From assembly GCA_035489715.1 (NCBI GenBank), contig DATHAP010000067.1, forward strand, positions 1 through 32,163: a stretch of 32,163 nucleotides of DNA, given 5' to 3'. Both the position numbers and the translations under genes were made by a program. Position 1 is the first letter of the stretch; each line of letters opens with the position of its first letter. This document shows positions 7,599-15,974 of this stretch, in pieces. A model generated the notes under the pieces. That model made no database searches, had not been told where the DNA came from, and worked only from the letters and a program-made list of their open reading frames with translations. This stretch comes from Actinomycetes bacterium (lineage in GTDB: Bacteria > Actinomycetota > Actinomycetes > JACCUZ01).

Positions 7599-9911
7599 AT
7601 GTCCCGTACCGTCCCTGCCGCCGAGCGTGCGCCGCAGCCCACCGGCGCCGACGCGGCCACCGAGCGCCCCGGCGCCCTCGGCCGCCTGGCCGACGTCTCC
7701 TTCCGCCGCCGCCGCTGGGTCGTGCTCGGCTGGGTCGCGACTCTCGCGCTGGCCGCCGGCCTGGTCTCCGCGTTCGGCGGCGACTACAACGCCGACTACT
7801 CCGCCCCCGGATCCGACTCCAGCCAGGCCCAGGACCTGCTCGAGTCGCGCTTCCCGTCCCAGGCCGGCGACACCGTCGACGTCGTGGTGCGGGCGCCGGA
7901 CGGCGTCGACACCCCGGAGGTACGCGGCGAGGTCGCCCGACTGCTCGACCAGATCGGTGCGGTCGCCCACGTCGAGTCGGTCGAGGACCCCTACCGGACG
8001 CCGGGCGCGATCTCGCGGGACGGGACCACGCTGCGGGCCACCGCCCGCCTCGACGTGGTCAACCCGGTCGACATGCCGGTCCCGGCCAGCGAGCGGATGA
8101 TCGAGATCGCCGAGGACGCCGCGCGACCCGGGCTCGACGTCGCCCTCGGCGGGCAGACCGTCACCCAGGGCGAGGCCGCGGACATCGGGTCCGAGGCGAT
8201 CGGCCTGGCCGCTGCCGCGCTCATCCTGCTCATCACCTTCGGCTCGGTCGTCGCGGCCGGGCTGCCGCTGCTCGTCGCCATCGCCGGCCTCGCGGTCAGC
8301 AGCACCCTCACCGGGCTGCTCATCACGGTCATCGACGCCCCCGACTGGTCGACGTCGCTGGCCACCATGATGGGCATCGGCATCGGGGTCGACTACACGC
8401 TGCTGATGGTCACCCGGTTCCGGGAGTGGCGGGCCGCCGGCCTGGACGAGCGTGCCGCGACCGTGGCCACGCTCGACACCGCCGGTCGTGCAGTGATGGT
8501 CGCCGGCACCACCGTGGTCATCAGCATGCTCGGACTCTTCGCCATGGGCCTGTCGTTCATGCGCGGCGCCGCCCTGGTCACCATCCTGGCGGTCCTCGTC
8601 GTGATGGTGGCCAGCGTCACGCTGTTCCCGGCGCTGCTCGGCTTCCTCGGCAAGCACGTCGACCGGCTGCGCCTCCCGCTGGGCCGGCGCCGCCCGGTCG
8701 AGGTGGCCGTCGGCGGCCACGTCGAGCCGTCCCGACGCTGGATGGCCTGGAGCCGGCTGATCGACCGCCACCGCTGGCTGGCCGCGACCCTGGGTGTCGT
8801 CGCCCTGCTGACACTGGCCGCGCCGTACCTCGACGTCCGCTACGGCTTCCCGGACGCCGGCAACAACCAGGAGTCGACCCAGACGCGGCAGGCCTACGAC
8901 ATGCTCGCCGAGGGCTTCGGCCCCGGCATGAACGGCCCGTTGCTGCTGGTGACCGAGCTGCCCGACGGCACCGACGCGGAGGCGCTCGAGCCGGTCACCG
9001 CTGCAGTGGCCGACACCGAGGGCGTGGTCGCCGTGACCGACCCGGTGGTCAACCCGGCCGGTGACACCGCGGTGATCACCGTGGTCCCGGCTGCCGGTCC
9101 ACAGGCAACGGCGACCGAGGACCTGGTGGCGGCGCTGCGCGACAGCACGCTGCCCGCCGCGACCGAGAGCAGCGGGCTCGACGTCCACGTGGGCGGTGTC
9201 ACCGCCACCTCGATCGACAGCACCGACAACATCGCGAAGCGGATCCCGCTGCTCATCGGCGGTGTCGTGCTGCTGTCGATGTTCGTGCTCGTGCTGTCCT
9301 TCCGGTCGCTGACGGTGGCGATCAAGGCGGCGGTCATGAACCTGCTGTCCGTCGCCGCGGCCTACGGGGTCGTCGCCCTCGTGCTGCAGGGCGGCTGGGC
9401 CGGCCAGCTGATCGGCATCGACACCGAGACGCCGCTGCCGGCGTTCGTCCCGGTGCTGATGTTCGCGGTGCTCTTCGGGCTGTCGATGGACTACGAGGTG
9501 TTCCTCGTCAGCCGGATGCGCGAGGCATGGCTGCGCACCGGCGACAACGAGCGCGCCGTCCTCGAGGGGCTCGCCTCGACCGGTCGAGTCATCACCGCGG
9601 CCGCGGCGATCATGATCGCCGTCTTCGCGGCCTTCATCCCCAGCGCGGACGTGGTGCTCAAGGTGATCGGCGTGGGCATGGCGTCGGCGATCCTGATCGA
9701 CGCCACGATCGTCCGGCTGCTGCTGGTGCCGGCCGTGATGCACCTGCTCGGGCGGGCCAACTGGTGGTTGCCCGAGTGGCTCGGCCGGCGGCTCCCCCAG
9801 CTGCACGTCGAGGGCCGGCCGGAGATCCACCTGCCCGGCCAGCGGCAGCACGCCTCGTCCGTCGGCAGCACGGTGGACGTCACGGCGTCGACGTCGGTGC
9901 CCACCGGCTGA
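7599..9911 (+). CDS. MMPL/RND family exporter
   Basis: A 770-residue inner-membrane transporter of the MMPL branch of the RND superfamily, which uses the proton gradient to export lipids or hydrophobic compounds. It has the expected duplicated plan. A first helix (about 45-63) is followed by an extracellular domain (FGGDYNADYSAPGSDSSQAQ onward), then helices near 200-330 with GIGIGVDYTLLMVTRFREW. After a second extracellular domain (about 410-545) comes a second helix bundle with FGLSMDYEVFLVSRMREAW near 630. Asp-Tyr pairs in both bundles match the proton relay of MMPL proteins. The ATG has GCGAGG 8 bases upstream. It is divergent from a TetR gene, and its last 32 bases overlap the convergent LuxR-type gene. 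The substrate is unknown. Confidence 0.95.
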   Translation: MSRTVPAAERAPQPTGADAATERPGALGRLADVSFRRRRWVVLGWVATLALAAGLVSAFGGDYNADYSAPGSDSSQAQDLLESRFPSQAGDTVDVVVRAPDGVDTPEVRGEVARLLDQIGAVAHVESVEDPYRTPGAISRDGTTLRATARLDVVNPVDMPVPASERMIEIAEDAARPGLDVALGGQTVTQGEAADIGSEAIGLAAAALILLITFGSVVAAGLPLLVAIAGLAVSSTLTGLLITVIDAPDWSTSLATMMGIGIGVDYTLLMVTRFREWRAAGLDERAATVATLDTAGRAVMVAGTTVVISMLGLFAMGLSFMRGAALVTILAVLVVMVASVTLFPALLGFLGKHVDRLRLPLGRRRPVEVAVGGHVEPSRRWMAWSRLIDRHRWLAATLGVVALLTLAAPYLDVRYGFPDAGNNQESTQTRQAYDMLAEGFGPGMNGPLLLVTELPDGTDAEALEPVTAAVADTEGVVAVTDPVVNPAGDTAVITVVPAAGPQATATEDLVAALRDSTLPAATESSGLDVHVGGVTATSIDSTDNIAKRIPLLIGGVVLLSMFVLVLSFRSLTVAIKAAVMNLLSVAAAYGVVALVLQGGWAGQLIGIDTETPLPAFVPVLMFAVLFGLSMDYEVFLVSRMREAWLRTGDNERAVLEGLASTGRVITAAAAIMIAVFAAFIPSADVVLKVIGVGMASAILIDATIVRLLLVPAVMHLLGRANWWLPEWLGRRLPQLHVEGRPEIHLPGQRQHASSVGSTVDVTASTSVPTG

Positions 9912-12777
9912 GCCCGGCCCGGTTGGCTGCACCGGTCTTCGCCAGCAGGTTGGCCACATGGTGGTCGACCGTGCGGACGGACAGGTGCAGCCGCCGGGCC
10001 ACCTCGGCGTTGGTCATCCCGTCCACGACCATCCCGAGGACCTCGGCCTCGCGGGCGGTGACGCCCAGCGCCCGCAGCTGCGGCGGGACCGGCGTCGAGG
10101 AGCGGCCGCGCCGCACGGTGACGCCGGCCCCACGCAGCAGGTCGCGGCACGCCCTCGCCAGCGCCTCCTCTCCGGCGGTGAGGCGGTCGCCGGCGGCCGC
10201 CGCCTCGTGGCCGGACAGGTCGGCCCGCAGGCCGGCGACCGGGTCGCCCCAGCCGTCGGCCAGCGCGGCCCGCCAGACCAGGAGCCGGAGCAGGCGCCGC
10301 CACCAGGGCTGCTCCGCGAGCAGCACCTCGCCCTCGGCGCGCAGCCGCTCGGCCGCCGCCGGGTCGCCCGCCCGGCCGGCCGACACCGCCTCCGCCAGGA
10401 GCAGCCCGGCCCGGTTGGTGCCCGAGATCGACGCGTGGGAGTCACGCAAGGTCTGCTGCCTGCGCTCGGCGTCGTCCGGGTCGGCGAGCACCGTGCCCAG
10501 GAGCACCCACAGCCCCCAGGCCGAGACCGGGGCCCCGGCCCGGTTGCGCGCGAGCACGTCCATGGCCGGGTCGAGCCGGTCCAGCGCGCCCTCCAGGTCA
10601 CCGGCGAGCAGCGGGTGCACCGCCCGCACCACGTGGGTCATCGCGGCCACGTCGGGCACCAGGGCGGCGAGGGGGGCGACCACCTCCAGGTCACGCTCGG
10701 CGCCGACCCGGTCACCTCCCAGCGCCAGCGCCCAGGCCCGCATCAGGGCCGAGCCGGCACCCACGTCCTGCAGACCGAGCCGGGTCGCCAGTGCCACGGC
10801 GCGGGTGGCCGCGGTCGCGCCGGCTGACGGACCCTCGGCGAGCAGCGTCGCCTCGGCGAGCACCAGGTCGGCGGCTGCGACGGTCGCGAGCAGGCCGGCC
10901 GACTCGGCGAGGTTCCGTGCCTCGGCCAGGGCGACCGACGCCCCGGTCCGGGCGAGCTGCACCGTGCCCAGGCTGTGCAGTGCGCGGACCCGGGCGGCGA
11001 CCAGGCCGTGCTCGGCTGCGACCTGCGCGGCGGCGGCGAACTGCTCCTCCGCAGCCGCCAGGTCGGTCACCCGGGTGCACCGCCCCAGCACCTCCCAGGC
11101 CTCGCACCGGACGACCGCGTCGGCGGCCGGGTGTGCCAGCACCGCGCGGGCCAGCCGCTCCGCCTCGGCCACGTCGCCGGCGCCGAAGGCCGCGTCGGCG
11201 GCGACCGCGTCGGCGTCCGGGTCGCCGGCGCGCCCGGACCGGTCGACCAGCTCGCGTGCGTCGTCCCAGCGGTCGGCGGTGACCGCCGCGCGCGCGAGCG
11301 CCAGGCAGAGCCGGGCGTGCTCCTCGCCGGCGGCCGCGGCCAGGGCCGGCTGCCCGGCCACCAGCGCGTCAGCCGCGCGGCCGACCGTGGTCAGCGCCAC
11401 GACCAGGGTGCGGACCACCGGCGGCGCCGGGTCGAGGTCGCGGGCCCGCTCGAGGAGGGTCACCGCCGCCAAGGCCTCCCCCCTGCGCAGCGCGTGCTCC
11501 CCCTCGGTCAGCAGTGCGGCGGCGGCCGCAGCCGGCTCCCCGGCGGCCAGCCGCAGCTCGGCGACCAGGGACCACCGCCCGCCCGCCTCCCCCGCACCGA
11601 CGAGCGCGTCGGCCAGCGCACCGGCCAGCCGTTGCCGCTCGGGCGGCAGCACCAGCGCCAGCACCGCCTCGCGGGTCAGGTCGTGCCGCCACGCGAGCCC
11701 GCCCGACTCGTCGACGTCGGTGGCCGGGCCGGTGACCCGGTCGGACGCCGTGAGCAGGTGCACGTCGAGCGCCGCCCGCATCGCGGCCACCACCGCGGCC
11801 TCCTCGAGGCCGAGCGCCGCGGCGACGACCCGCCAGCCGACGTCCGGCCCGCCGACCGCGAGCGCCTCGACGACGGTCCGTGCAACGGGGTCGAGCCGGT
11901 CCAGCCGGGTCTGCACCAGGTGCCGCAGGCCGGCCGGCACCGCCGCGACCAGCTCACCGGCCCGGGTCCACTCGGCGCCGGTCACCAGCGCCCCGGTCTC
12001 GACCAGGCCGGCCAGGACCTCCTCGACGAGCAGCGGCAGGCCGTCGGCCTTGGCGACGACGAACTCCACGACGTCCGCCGGCAGGGGGTGCCCGTGCGCG
12101 CAGTCCAGCGCGACCGCGGCGGCCGCGGCCGGTGGCAACCGCGCGAGCGAGAGCCGGCGGGCCCCGGCCAGCGGGCGCGGCCCGAGGGCGGAGCCCGGCT
12201 CGTCGGCGCGGGCGGTCGCGACCACGAGCAGCGGGCCGGCCCCGGCTGCCACGGCGAGGTGGTCCAGGACTGACAGCGTGTCCGGGTCGGCCCGGTGCAG
12301 GTCCTCGAGCGTGAGCACCGTCCCGGCCGAGGGGCCGGTCACCGCGACCAGCTCGAGCATTGCCTCCCCCAACACCACCGGCGCGTCCACGCCGTGGTCC
12401 GCAAGGTCGGTGCCGGCGGTGCCGGGCGTGCCGTCGGTCGGTGCCCACGCCGGGAGCAGCCGGCCCAGCGCGGCGCGGAACGGGCGCAGCGTCGCGGCCT
12501 CGGGCACCGGCCGGCCGCGGTAGCCGGCCAGCAGCGCCTCGCTGAGCGGGCGCAGCGGTGCCGAGCCCGGCACGGCACGCCCTGGCAGGACGGCCGCACC
12601 GGCCTCGGCGGCGTACGACCGCACCTCGGCCAGCAGGCGTGACTTCCCGACGCCGGCCTCGCCGGTGACCAGGAGCAGACCGCCCTGCCCCCGCCCGAGC
12701 GCCTCGAGGGCGGCCCGGACCTCGGCAAGCTCCTCGTCACGGCCGACGAGGGCCCGCGCCCGCAGCTCTCCCGGCAC
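9880..12777 (-). CDS. Large LuxR-type ATPase regulator (LAL/MalT-like)
   Basis: A 965-residue regulator. The N-terminal ATPase domain has Walker A GEAGVGKS (39-46) and Walker B VLTLEDLHRAD (about 154-164). A long Ala/Leu-rich helical middle (about 350-880) looks like TPR-type repeats. A C-terminal LuxR helix-turn-helix (about 895-957) has LTAREAEVL-like and NAEVARRLHLSVRTVDHHVANLL patterns. LAL proteins use ATP and a ligand to control transcription of metabolic or secondary-metabolite genes. The GTG start is 4 bases after the glycosyltransferase stop with no ribosome site, so translation is probably coupled. The 3' end overlaps the convergent MMPL gene. The target is unknown; the co-transcribed glycosyltransferase and adjacent exporter are the first candidates. 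Confidence 0.94.
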   Translation of the reverse strand: MPGELRARALVGRDEELAEVRAALEALGRGQGGLLLVTGEAGVGKSRLLAEVRSYAAEAGAAVLPGRAVPGSAPLRPLSEALLAGYRGRPVPEAATLRPFRAALGRLLPAWAPTDGTPGTAGTDLADHGVDAPVVLGEAMLELVAVTGPSAGTVLTLEDLHRADPDTLSVLDHLAVAAGAGPLLVVATARADEPGSALGPRPLAGARRLSLARLPPAAAAAVALDCAHGHPLPADVVEFVVAKADGLPLLVEEVLAGLVETGALVTGAEWTRAGELVAAVPAGLRHLVQTRLDRLDPVARTVVEALAVGGPDVGWRVVAAALGLEEAAVVAAMRAALDVHLLTASDRVTGPATDVDESGGLAWRHDLTREAVLALVLPPERQRLAGALADALVGAGEAGGRWSLVAELRLAAGEPAAAAAALLTEGEHALRRGEALAAVTLLERARDLDPAPPVVRTLVVALTTVGRAADALVAGQPALAAAAGEEHARLCLALARAAVTADRWDDARELVDRSGRAGDPDADAVAADAAFGAGDVAEAERLARAVLAHPAADAVVRCEAWEVLGRCTRVTDLAAAEEQFAAAAQVAAEHGLVAARVRALHSLGTVQLARTGASVALAEARNLAESAGLLATVAAADLVLAEATLLAEGPSAGATAATRAVALATRLGLQDVGAGSALMRAWALALGGDRVGAERDLEVVAPLAALVPDVAAMTHVVRAVHPLLAGDLEGALDRLDPAMDVLARNRAGAPVSAWGLWVLLGTVLADPDDAERRQQTLRDSHASISGTNRAGLLLAEAVSAGRAGDPAAAERLRAEGEVLLAEQPWWRRLLRLLVWRAALADGWGDPVAGLRADLSGHEAAAAGDRLTAGEEALARACRDLLRGAGVTVRRGRSSTPVPPQLRALGVTAREAEVLGMVVDGMTNAEVARRLHLSVRTVDHHVANLLAKTGAANRAGLSRWAPTSTP

Positions 12778-12781
12778 CCGG

Positions 12782-13936
12782 TCAGTGAACCGCGACCGGG
12801 ATCAGGTCCGCCAGCACGTCGGCCGGCGTGGGCAGGGCGGCGAGGTCGCAGGCGACCCGGCCGGCTGCCCGGTGGTACGACACGTCGCCGAGCACCCTCT
12901 CGACCGCGGGGGCGAGCGTCTCGGCAGCCGAGCGCACGTCCACCGCCTCGCCGATCCCCGCTGCCGCGATGCGGGCCGCGTTGTGCGGCTGGTCGGCGAA
13001 GAGCGGGACGACCACCTGCGGGATTCCCCGCGTCAGCGCCGCGATCGTGGTACCGCTGCCGCCGTGACTCACCACGACGTCGCAGGCCATCGCGACCGAC
13101 TGGGCGACGTACGACTCGACCCGGACGTTGGCCGGCACCGGGCCGACAGCGCTCAGGTCGAACGAGCCGACGGTGAAGAGCACGTCAGCGTCGAGCCGGC
13201 CGAGGCCGGCGAGCACGGCGGCGTAGGCGTCCGCCGCCGACGCGAAGCCCGGTGCCGCGCTGCCCAGCGTGGCGTAGACGGTCGGCCGGCGACCGGGCTC
13301 CCGCGGCGCGGGGACCTCGACGTGCACCGGGCCCTCGGGGTCCTCGTGGCGGACCAGCCGGGTGCCGGCCGGCACCTCGTCGGGCGAGCCCCAGAGCACC
13401 TGCGGGACGGCCGTGACGTAGGTGGTGGTCGCCCGGTCCCAGGGCACCTCGTCGGTCTCGGGCAGGCCGAGCATCCGGCGGGCGGTGTTGACCTCGGCCA
13501 CCAGCACCGCGGAGACGTAGCCGGGGCCGGCCAGGGCGGTGCAGCCCACCGTCACGTGCGGGATGCCGGCCAGCTCGGCGCACAGCGGGCCGGCGACCTC
13601 CGCCGCCTCGCTGACGACGAGGTCGGGCGCCCACGCCTCGACCTCCGCGTGGACGGCGGGCAGCGCGGCCCGGGTGCACAGGCCGCCGAACCAGCGGCCG
13701 ATGACGTAGCTGTCCTGGTCGGCCTGCTCGAAGAGGGCCGCCCAGAAGGGTCCGGCCTCGGCCGGGACAGGGACGCCGGTCGGCACGAGCGGGACGCCGA
13801 AGCCGGCCGCCGCCGGCTGGGCGCCGGTCGGGATGGCAAGCCGGACGTCGTCGCCACGAGCCTGCGCGGCGCGGACGAACGGCAGCAGCGGGTGGACGTG
13901 GCCCAGCCCTGCGGTGGAGGTGAACAGGATGCGCAC
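12782..13936 (-). CDS. UGT/MGT-type glycosyltransferase
   Basis: A 384-residue GT1-family, GT-B-fold enzyme resembling macrolide and other natural-product glycosyltransferases, which move a sugar from a nucleotide donor to a lipophilic acceptor. The N-terminus RILFTSTAGLGHVHPLLPF (H13, the usual catalytic-base position) and the C-terminal donor-site motif VSHGGSGTTIAALTRGIPQVVVPLFADQPHNA are both intact. The GTG start (13934-13936) has a strong GAGGAG about 6 bases upstream. It is followed within 4 bases by the LuxR-type regulator gene. Macrolide inactivation, or glycosylation of a secondary metabolite, fits the family; no biosynthetic core genes are in the window. Confidence 0.94.
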   Translation of the reverse strand: MRILFTSTAGLGHVHPLLPFVRAAQARGDDVRLAIPTGAQPAAAGFGVPLVPTGVPVPAEAGPFWAALFEQADQDSYVIGRWFGGLCTRAALPAVHAEVEAWAPDLVVSEAAEVAGPLCAELAGIPHVTVGCTALAGPGYVSAVLVAEVNTARRMLGLPETDEVPWDRATTTYVTAVPQVLWGSPDEVPAGTRLVRHEDPEGPVHVEVPAPREPGRRPTVYATLGSAAPGFASAADAYAAVLAGLGRLDADVLFTVGSFDLSAVGPVPANVRVESYVAQSVAMACDVVVSHGGSGTTIAALTRGIPQVVVPLFADQPHNAARIAAAGIGEAVDVRSAAETLAPAVERVLGDVSYHRAAGRVACDLAALPTPADVLADLIPVAVH

Positions 13937-13953
13937 GGGATCTCCTCGGTCGT

Positions 13954-13968
13954 GGTGTGCGTGACACC
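13954..13968. promoter_or_regulatory. Inverted repeat upstream of the glycosyltransferase
   Basis: GGTGT-N5-ACACC, a perfect 5-bp inverted repeat, lies 18 bases before the glycosyltransferase start in the 95-bp gap after azlD. It could be an operator; nothing else in the gap is clear apart from a TTAACT-like -10 near 14017-14022 on the minus strand. Confidence 0.3.
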
Positions 13969-14031
13969 CCGACGGTCGTCGCGTGCGGCCGGCGCCGGAT
14001 CGGTGACGGCTACCCAGTTAAGGGCCGGCGG

Positions 14032-14355
14032 TCAGCCCCCGTAGGCGACGAGCGCGACGCCTGCCCAGAGCGTCACCATGCCGGTGGCGACGGCCCAGGA
14101 GGTCGAGCGGGTACGTCGCGCGACGACCCCGGCCACCGCCACCGCGGCGAGCAGCGGGACCAGCTCGGCCGGCCCGCCGGCCGCCGCGCCGGTGATCGAG
14201 GAGGCGCCGAGCGCGGCGAACGCCACCGGCGCGGTCAGGGGGCCGACCCGCTCCAGCCAGGCCGGCGCCGGGCGGGTCGACAGCACGGCCACCGGCACCA
14301 GCCGGATCGCGAGGGTGGCCAGGCCGGCCAGCAGGACGACGGTCCAGGTGCTCAT
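14032..14355 (-). CDS. azlD: AzlD family branched-chain amino acid transport subunit
   Basis: A 107-residue protein with about four hydrophobic segments covering nearly its whole length; it includes ATLAIRLVPVAVL and FAALGASSI, typical of AzlD. AzlD is the small partner of AzlC in a branched-chain amino acid exporter (and azaleucine resistance). ATG 14353-14355 overlaps the azlC stop in an ATGA, so the two are translationally coupled. Confidence 0.93.
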   Translation of the reverse strand: MSTWTVVLLAGLATLAIRLVPVAVLSTRPAPAWLERVGPLTAPVAFAALGASSITGAAAGGPAELVPLLAAVAVAGVVARRTRSTSWAVATGMVTLWAGVALVAYGG

Positions 14356-15119
14356 GCGGTCCTCCTCAGGACGATCGAGCCGGCGAGCAGGCCGGCCATC
14401 ATGCCGACGGCCGGGCCCAGGTGCAGGGGCAGCAGCGAGGCGCCGACCGCGGTGACTGTCGCGACGCTGACGGCGACCCAGGTCGCCTTCGTCCGGACGC
14501 TGAGCACGACCAGCGCCACGATGTAGAGCGGGCCGATCGACTCCAGGTGCAGGGCCGACGGCAGGACGGCGCCGACGGTCACCCCGAGACCGGTGACGGT
14601 CAGCCAGCCGGCCCAGAGCACGAGCGCGCCGCCGAGATAGTGCCGGTGCGCGAGCCGGGCCGACCGCGAGCCGTCGTAGGACTGGCTGCCGACGGCGAAC
14701 GACGGGTCGATCAGCAGGTAGCCGGCGAGCACCCGCCACCACCAGCTGGTGCCCCGCCAGTGCGGGGCGAGCGCGGCGCCGTAGAGGCCGACCCGCAGGT
14801 TGATCACGGCCACGCTGGCCACGACGACCGCCGCCGACGCGCTGCCGCCGAGCAGCCCGACCGCCGCCAGCTGCGCGCTACCGGCGTAGACCAGCCAGGA
14901 CAGCGACCAACCGGCCAGGTGCGGGACGCCGGCCTCGGCGACGGTCACCCCGATGACCAGACCGAACGGCGCCACGCCGGCTAGCAGCGGCAGCATCGCC
15001 CGCACCCCGTCGAGGAAGGCGCGGCGGCCGGCCGCTCGGTCGACGCCCTCGGCAGGCGTGGACCGGGGAGCGGTCGAGGCGTGGCCCGGGGCCGCGGGGG
15101 CGAGCGCAGTGGTGGTCAT
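14352..15119 (-). CDS. azlC: AzlC family branched-chain amino acid transporter
   Basis: A 255-residue membrane protein. After an Ala/Pro-rich polar N-terminus of about 35 residues come roughly seven to eight hydrophobic segments. These include the AzlC signatures LAGVAPFGLVIGVTVAEAG, LSWLVYAGSAQLAAVGLLGG and INLRVGLYGAALAPHWRG. With AzlD it forms an exporter of branched-chain amino acids. ATG 15117-15119 is the only good start. The gene lies 84 bases downstream of the sigma-factor gene on the same strand, so read-through is possible, but no functional link is evident. Confidence 0.95.
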   Translation of the reverse strand: MTTTALAPAAPGHASTAPRSTPAEGVDRAAGRRAFLDGVRAMLPLLAGVAPFGLVIGVTVAEAGVPHLAGWSLSWLVYAGSAQLAAVGLLGGSASAAVVVASVAVINLRVGLYGAALAPHWRGTSWWWRVLAGYLLIDPSFAVGSQSYDGSRSARLAHRHYLGGALVLWAGWLTVTGLGVTVGAVLPSALHLESIGPLYIVALVVLSVRTKATWVAVSVATVTAVGASLLPLHLGPAVGMMAGLLAGSIVLRRTA

Positions 15120-15203
15120 GCTGAGAACTGTGCGACGTACCGCCGGGTGAGGCTTGGCGAGGGCGTGGGGATCGACTGGTGATCCCGTGGAGACTCCGCC
15201 CGG

Positions 15204-15821
15204 TCAGGAGCCGCAGTTGCAGCCGTCCCCCGGCGCTCGGTAGCCGATGACCGCGCCGGAACGGTCCAGCTCGACCGGGCAGCAGCCGGTGACCTGGTCC
15301 TTGAGTCGGCGACGGGCTCGTTGGACGCGCGACTTCATACCGGACACCGAGATGTCGAGCTGGTCAGCGGCCTGCTGGTGGGTCTGCCCCTCCAGGTCCA
15401 CCCGGGTCAGCGCGTCGCGCGACTCCGGCGGCAGCCGATCCAGCAGCGGCTGCAGGCAGCGGGCGAGCTCCCGGGTCGCCTCGTTGGGCAGGTCCGTGGA
15501 CGTCTCAGGGTCCGGCCACAGGTCCAGGTCGGGCAGCTCACCGTGCGGCCGGCGGGTGCGGTAGTGGTCGATCAGGGCGTTGCGGGCCGAGCGGTAGAGC
15601 CATGCGGTGACGTCGTCGACCCGGTCCAGCGCCCCGGAGGCGATGCTGCGGACGACGACGTCCTGGGTGATGTCGGCCGCGAGCTCGGGATCGCCTGTCC
15701 GACTGGTCACGAATGCCCGGATCCGGCGCAGGGTCTCGGCCCACTGGACGTCCTGGTGGGAGACGGTCTCGACGGTGCCTGGGCCCATGTCGATCCTGAC
15801 CGGTCGTGCCTCCACGGGCAT
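15204..15821 (-). CDS. sigZ: SigZ-like ECF sigma factor with Cys-rich C-terminal tail
   Basis: A 205-residue ECF sigma factor that directs RNA polymerase to specific promoters. Region 2 covers about residues 28-92 (DPELAADITQDVVVRSI, VTAWLYRSARNALIDHYRTRR). Region 4 covers about 120-175 (LPPESRDALTRVDLEG, then the helix-turn-helix HQQAADQLDISVSGMKSRVQRARRRL). Beyond region 4 is a 30-residue tail with C180-C181 and C201-x-C203, framed by ELDRSGAVIGY, like the tail of SigZ-type factors. No anti-sigma gene is adjacent, so the tail may sense a thiophilic metal directly (inference). The ATG has a strong GAGGAGG site. It is divergent from cadI, and both genes carry the same promoter motif, so the sigma factor probably drives itself and cadI. 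Confidence 0.93.
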   Translation of the reverse strand: MPVEARPVRIDMGPGTVETVSHQDVQWAETLRRIRAFVTSRTGDPELAADITQDVVVRSIASGALDRVDDVTAWLYRSARNALIDHYRTRRPHGELPDLDLWPDPETSTDLPNEATRELARCLQPLLDRLPPESRDALTRVDLEGQTHQQAADQLDISVSGMKSRVQRARRRLKDQVTGCCPVELDRSGAVIGYRAPGDGCNCGS

Positions 15822-15849
15822 GGGCTCCTCCTCGTGCTCTCACCATATA

Positions 15850-15875
15850 GACGAAGCGAACGCCTGGGGGACGCA
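15850..15875 (-). promoter_or_regulatory. ECF-type promoter of the sigma-factor gene
   Basis: On the minus strand, TGCGTCCC (15868-15875) is followed after 9 bases by CGCTTCGTC (15850-15858), then TATA. The -10 end is 28 bases before the sigma ATG. The same composite motif with identical spacing occurs on the other strand before cadI. Confidence 0.7.
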
Positions 15876-15900
15876 CCGACCAAAGGCGGCCGGGACCACC

Positions 15901-15926
15901 TGCGTCCCTCGGTCGGGCGCTTCGTC
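15901..15926 (+). promoter_or_regulatory. ECF-type promoter of cadI
   Basis: TGCGTCCC (15901-15908), 9 bases, then CGCTTCGTC (15918-15926), facing cadI. By direct comparison it matches the minus-strand copy at 21 of 26 positions. The two -35 elements are back to back, 25 bp apart. The motif ends 48 bases before the cadI ATG. Confidence 0.7.
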
Positions 15927-15974
15927 CTCCTTCCTGCCATCCGCCGACCGGCGGGACCAGTGAAGGAGCCCCCG

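Noticed and set aside
9527-12523. A 998-codon open frame on the plus strand
   Set aside because: It lies antisense to the LuxR-type regulator, whose ATPase and helix-turn-helix motifs are clear. The translation is low-complexity Ser/Ala/Arg, typical of a shadow frame in GC-rich DNA.
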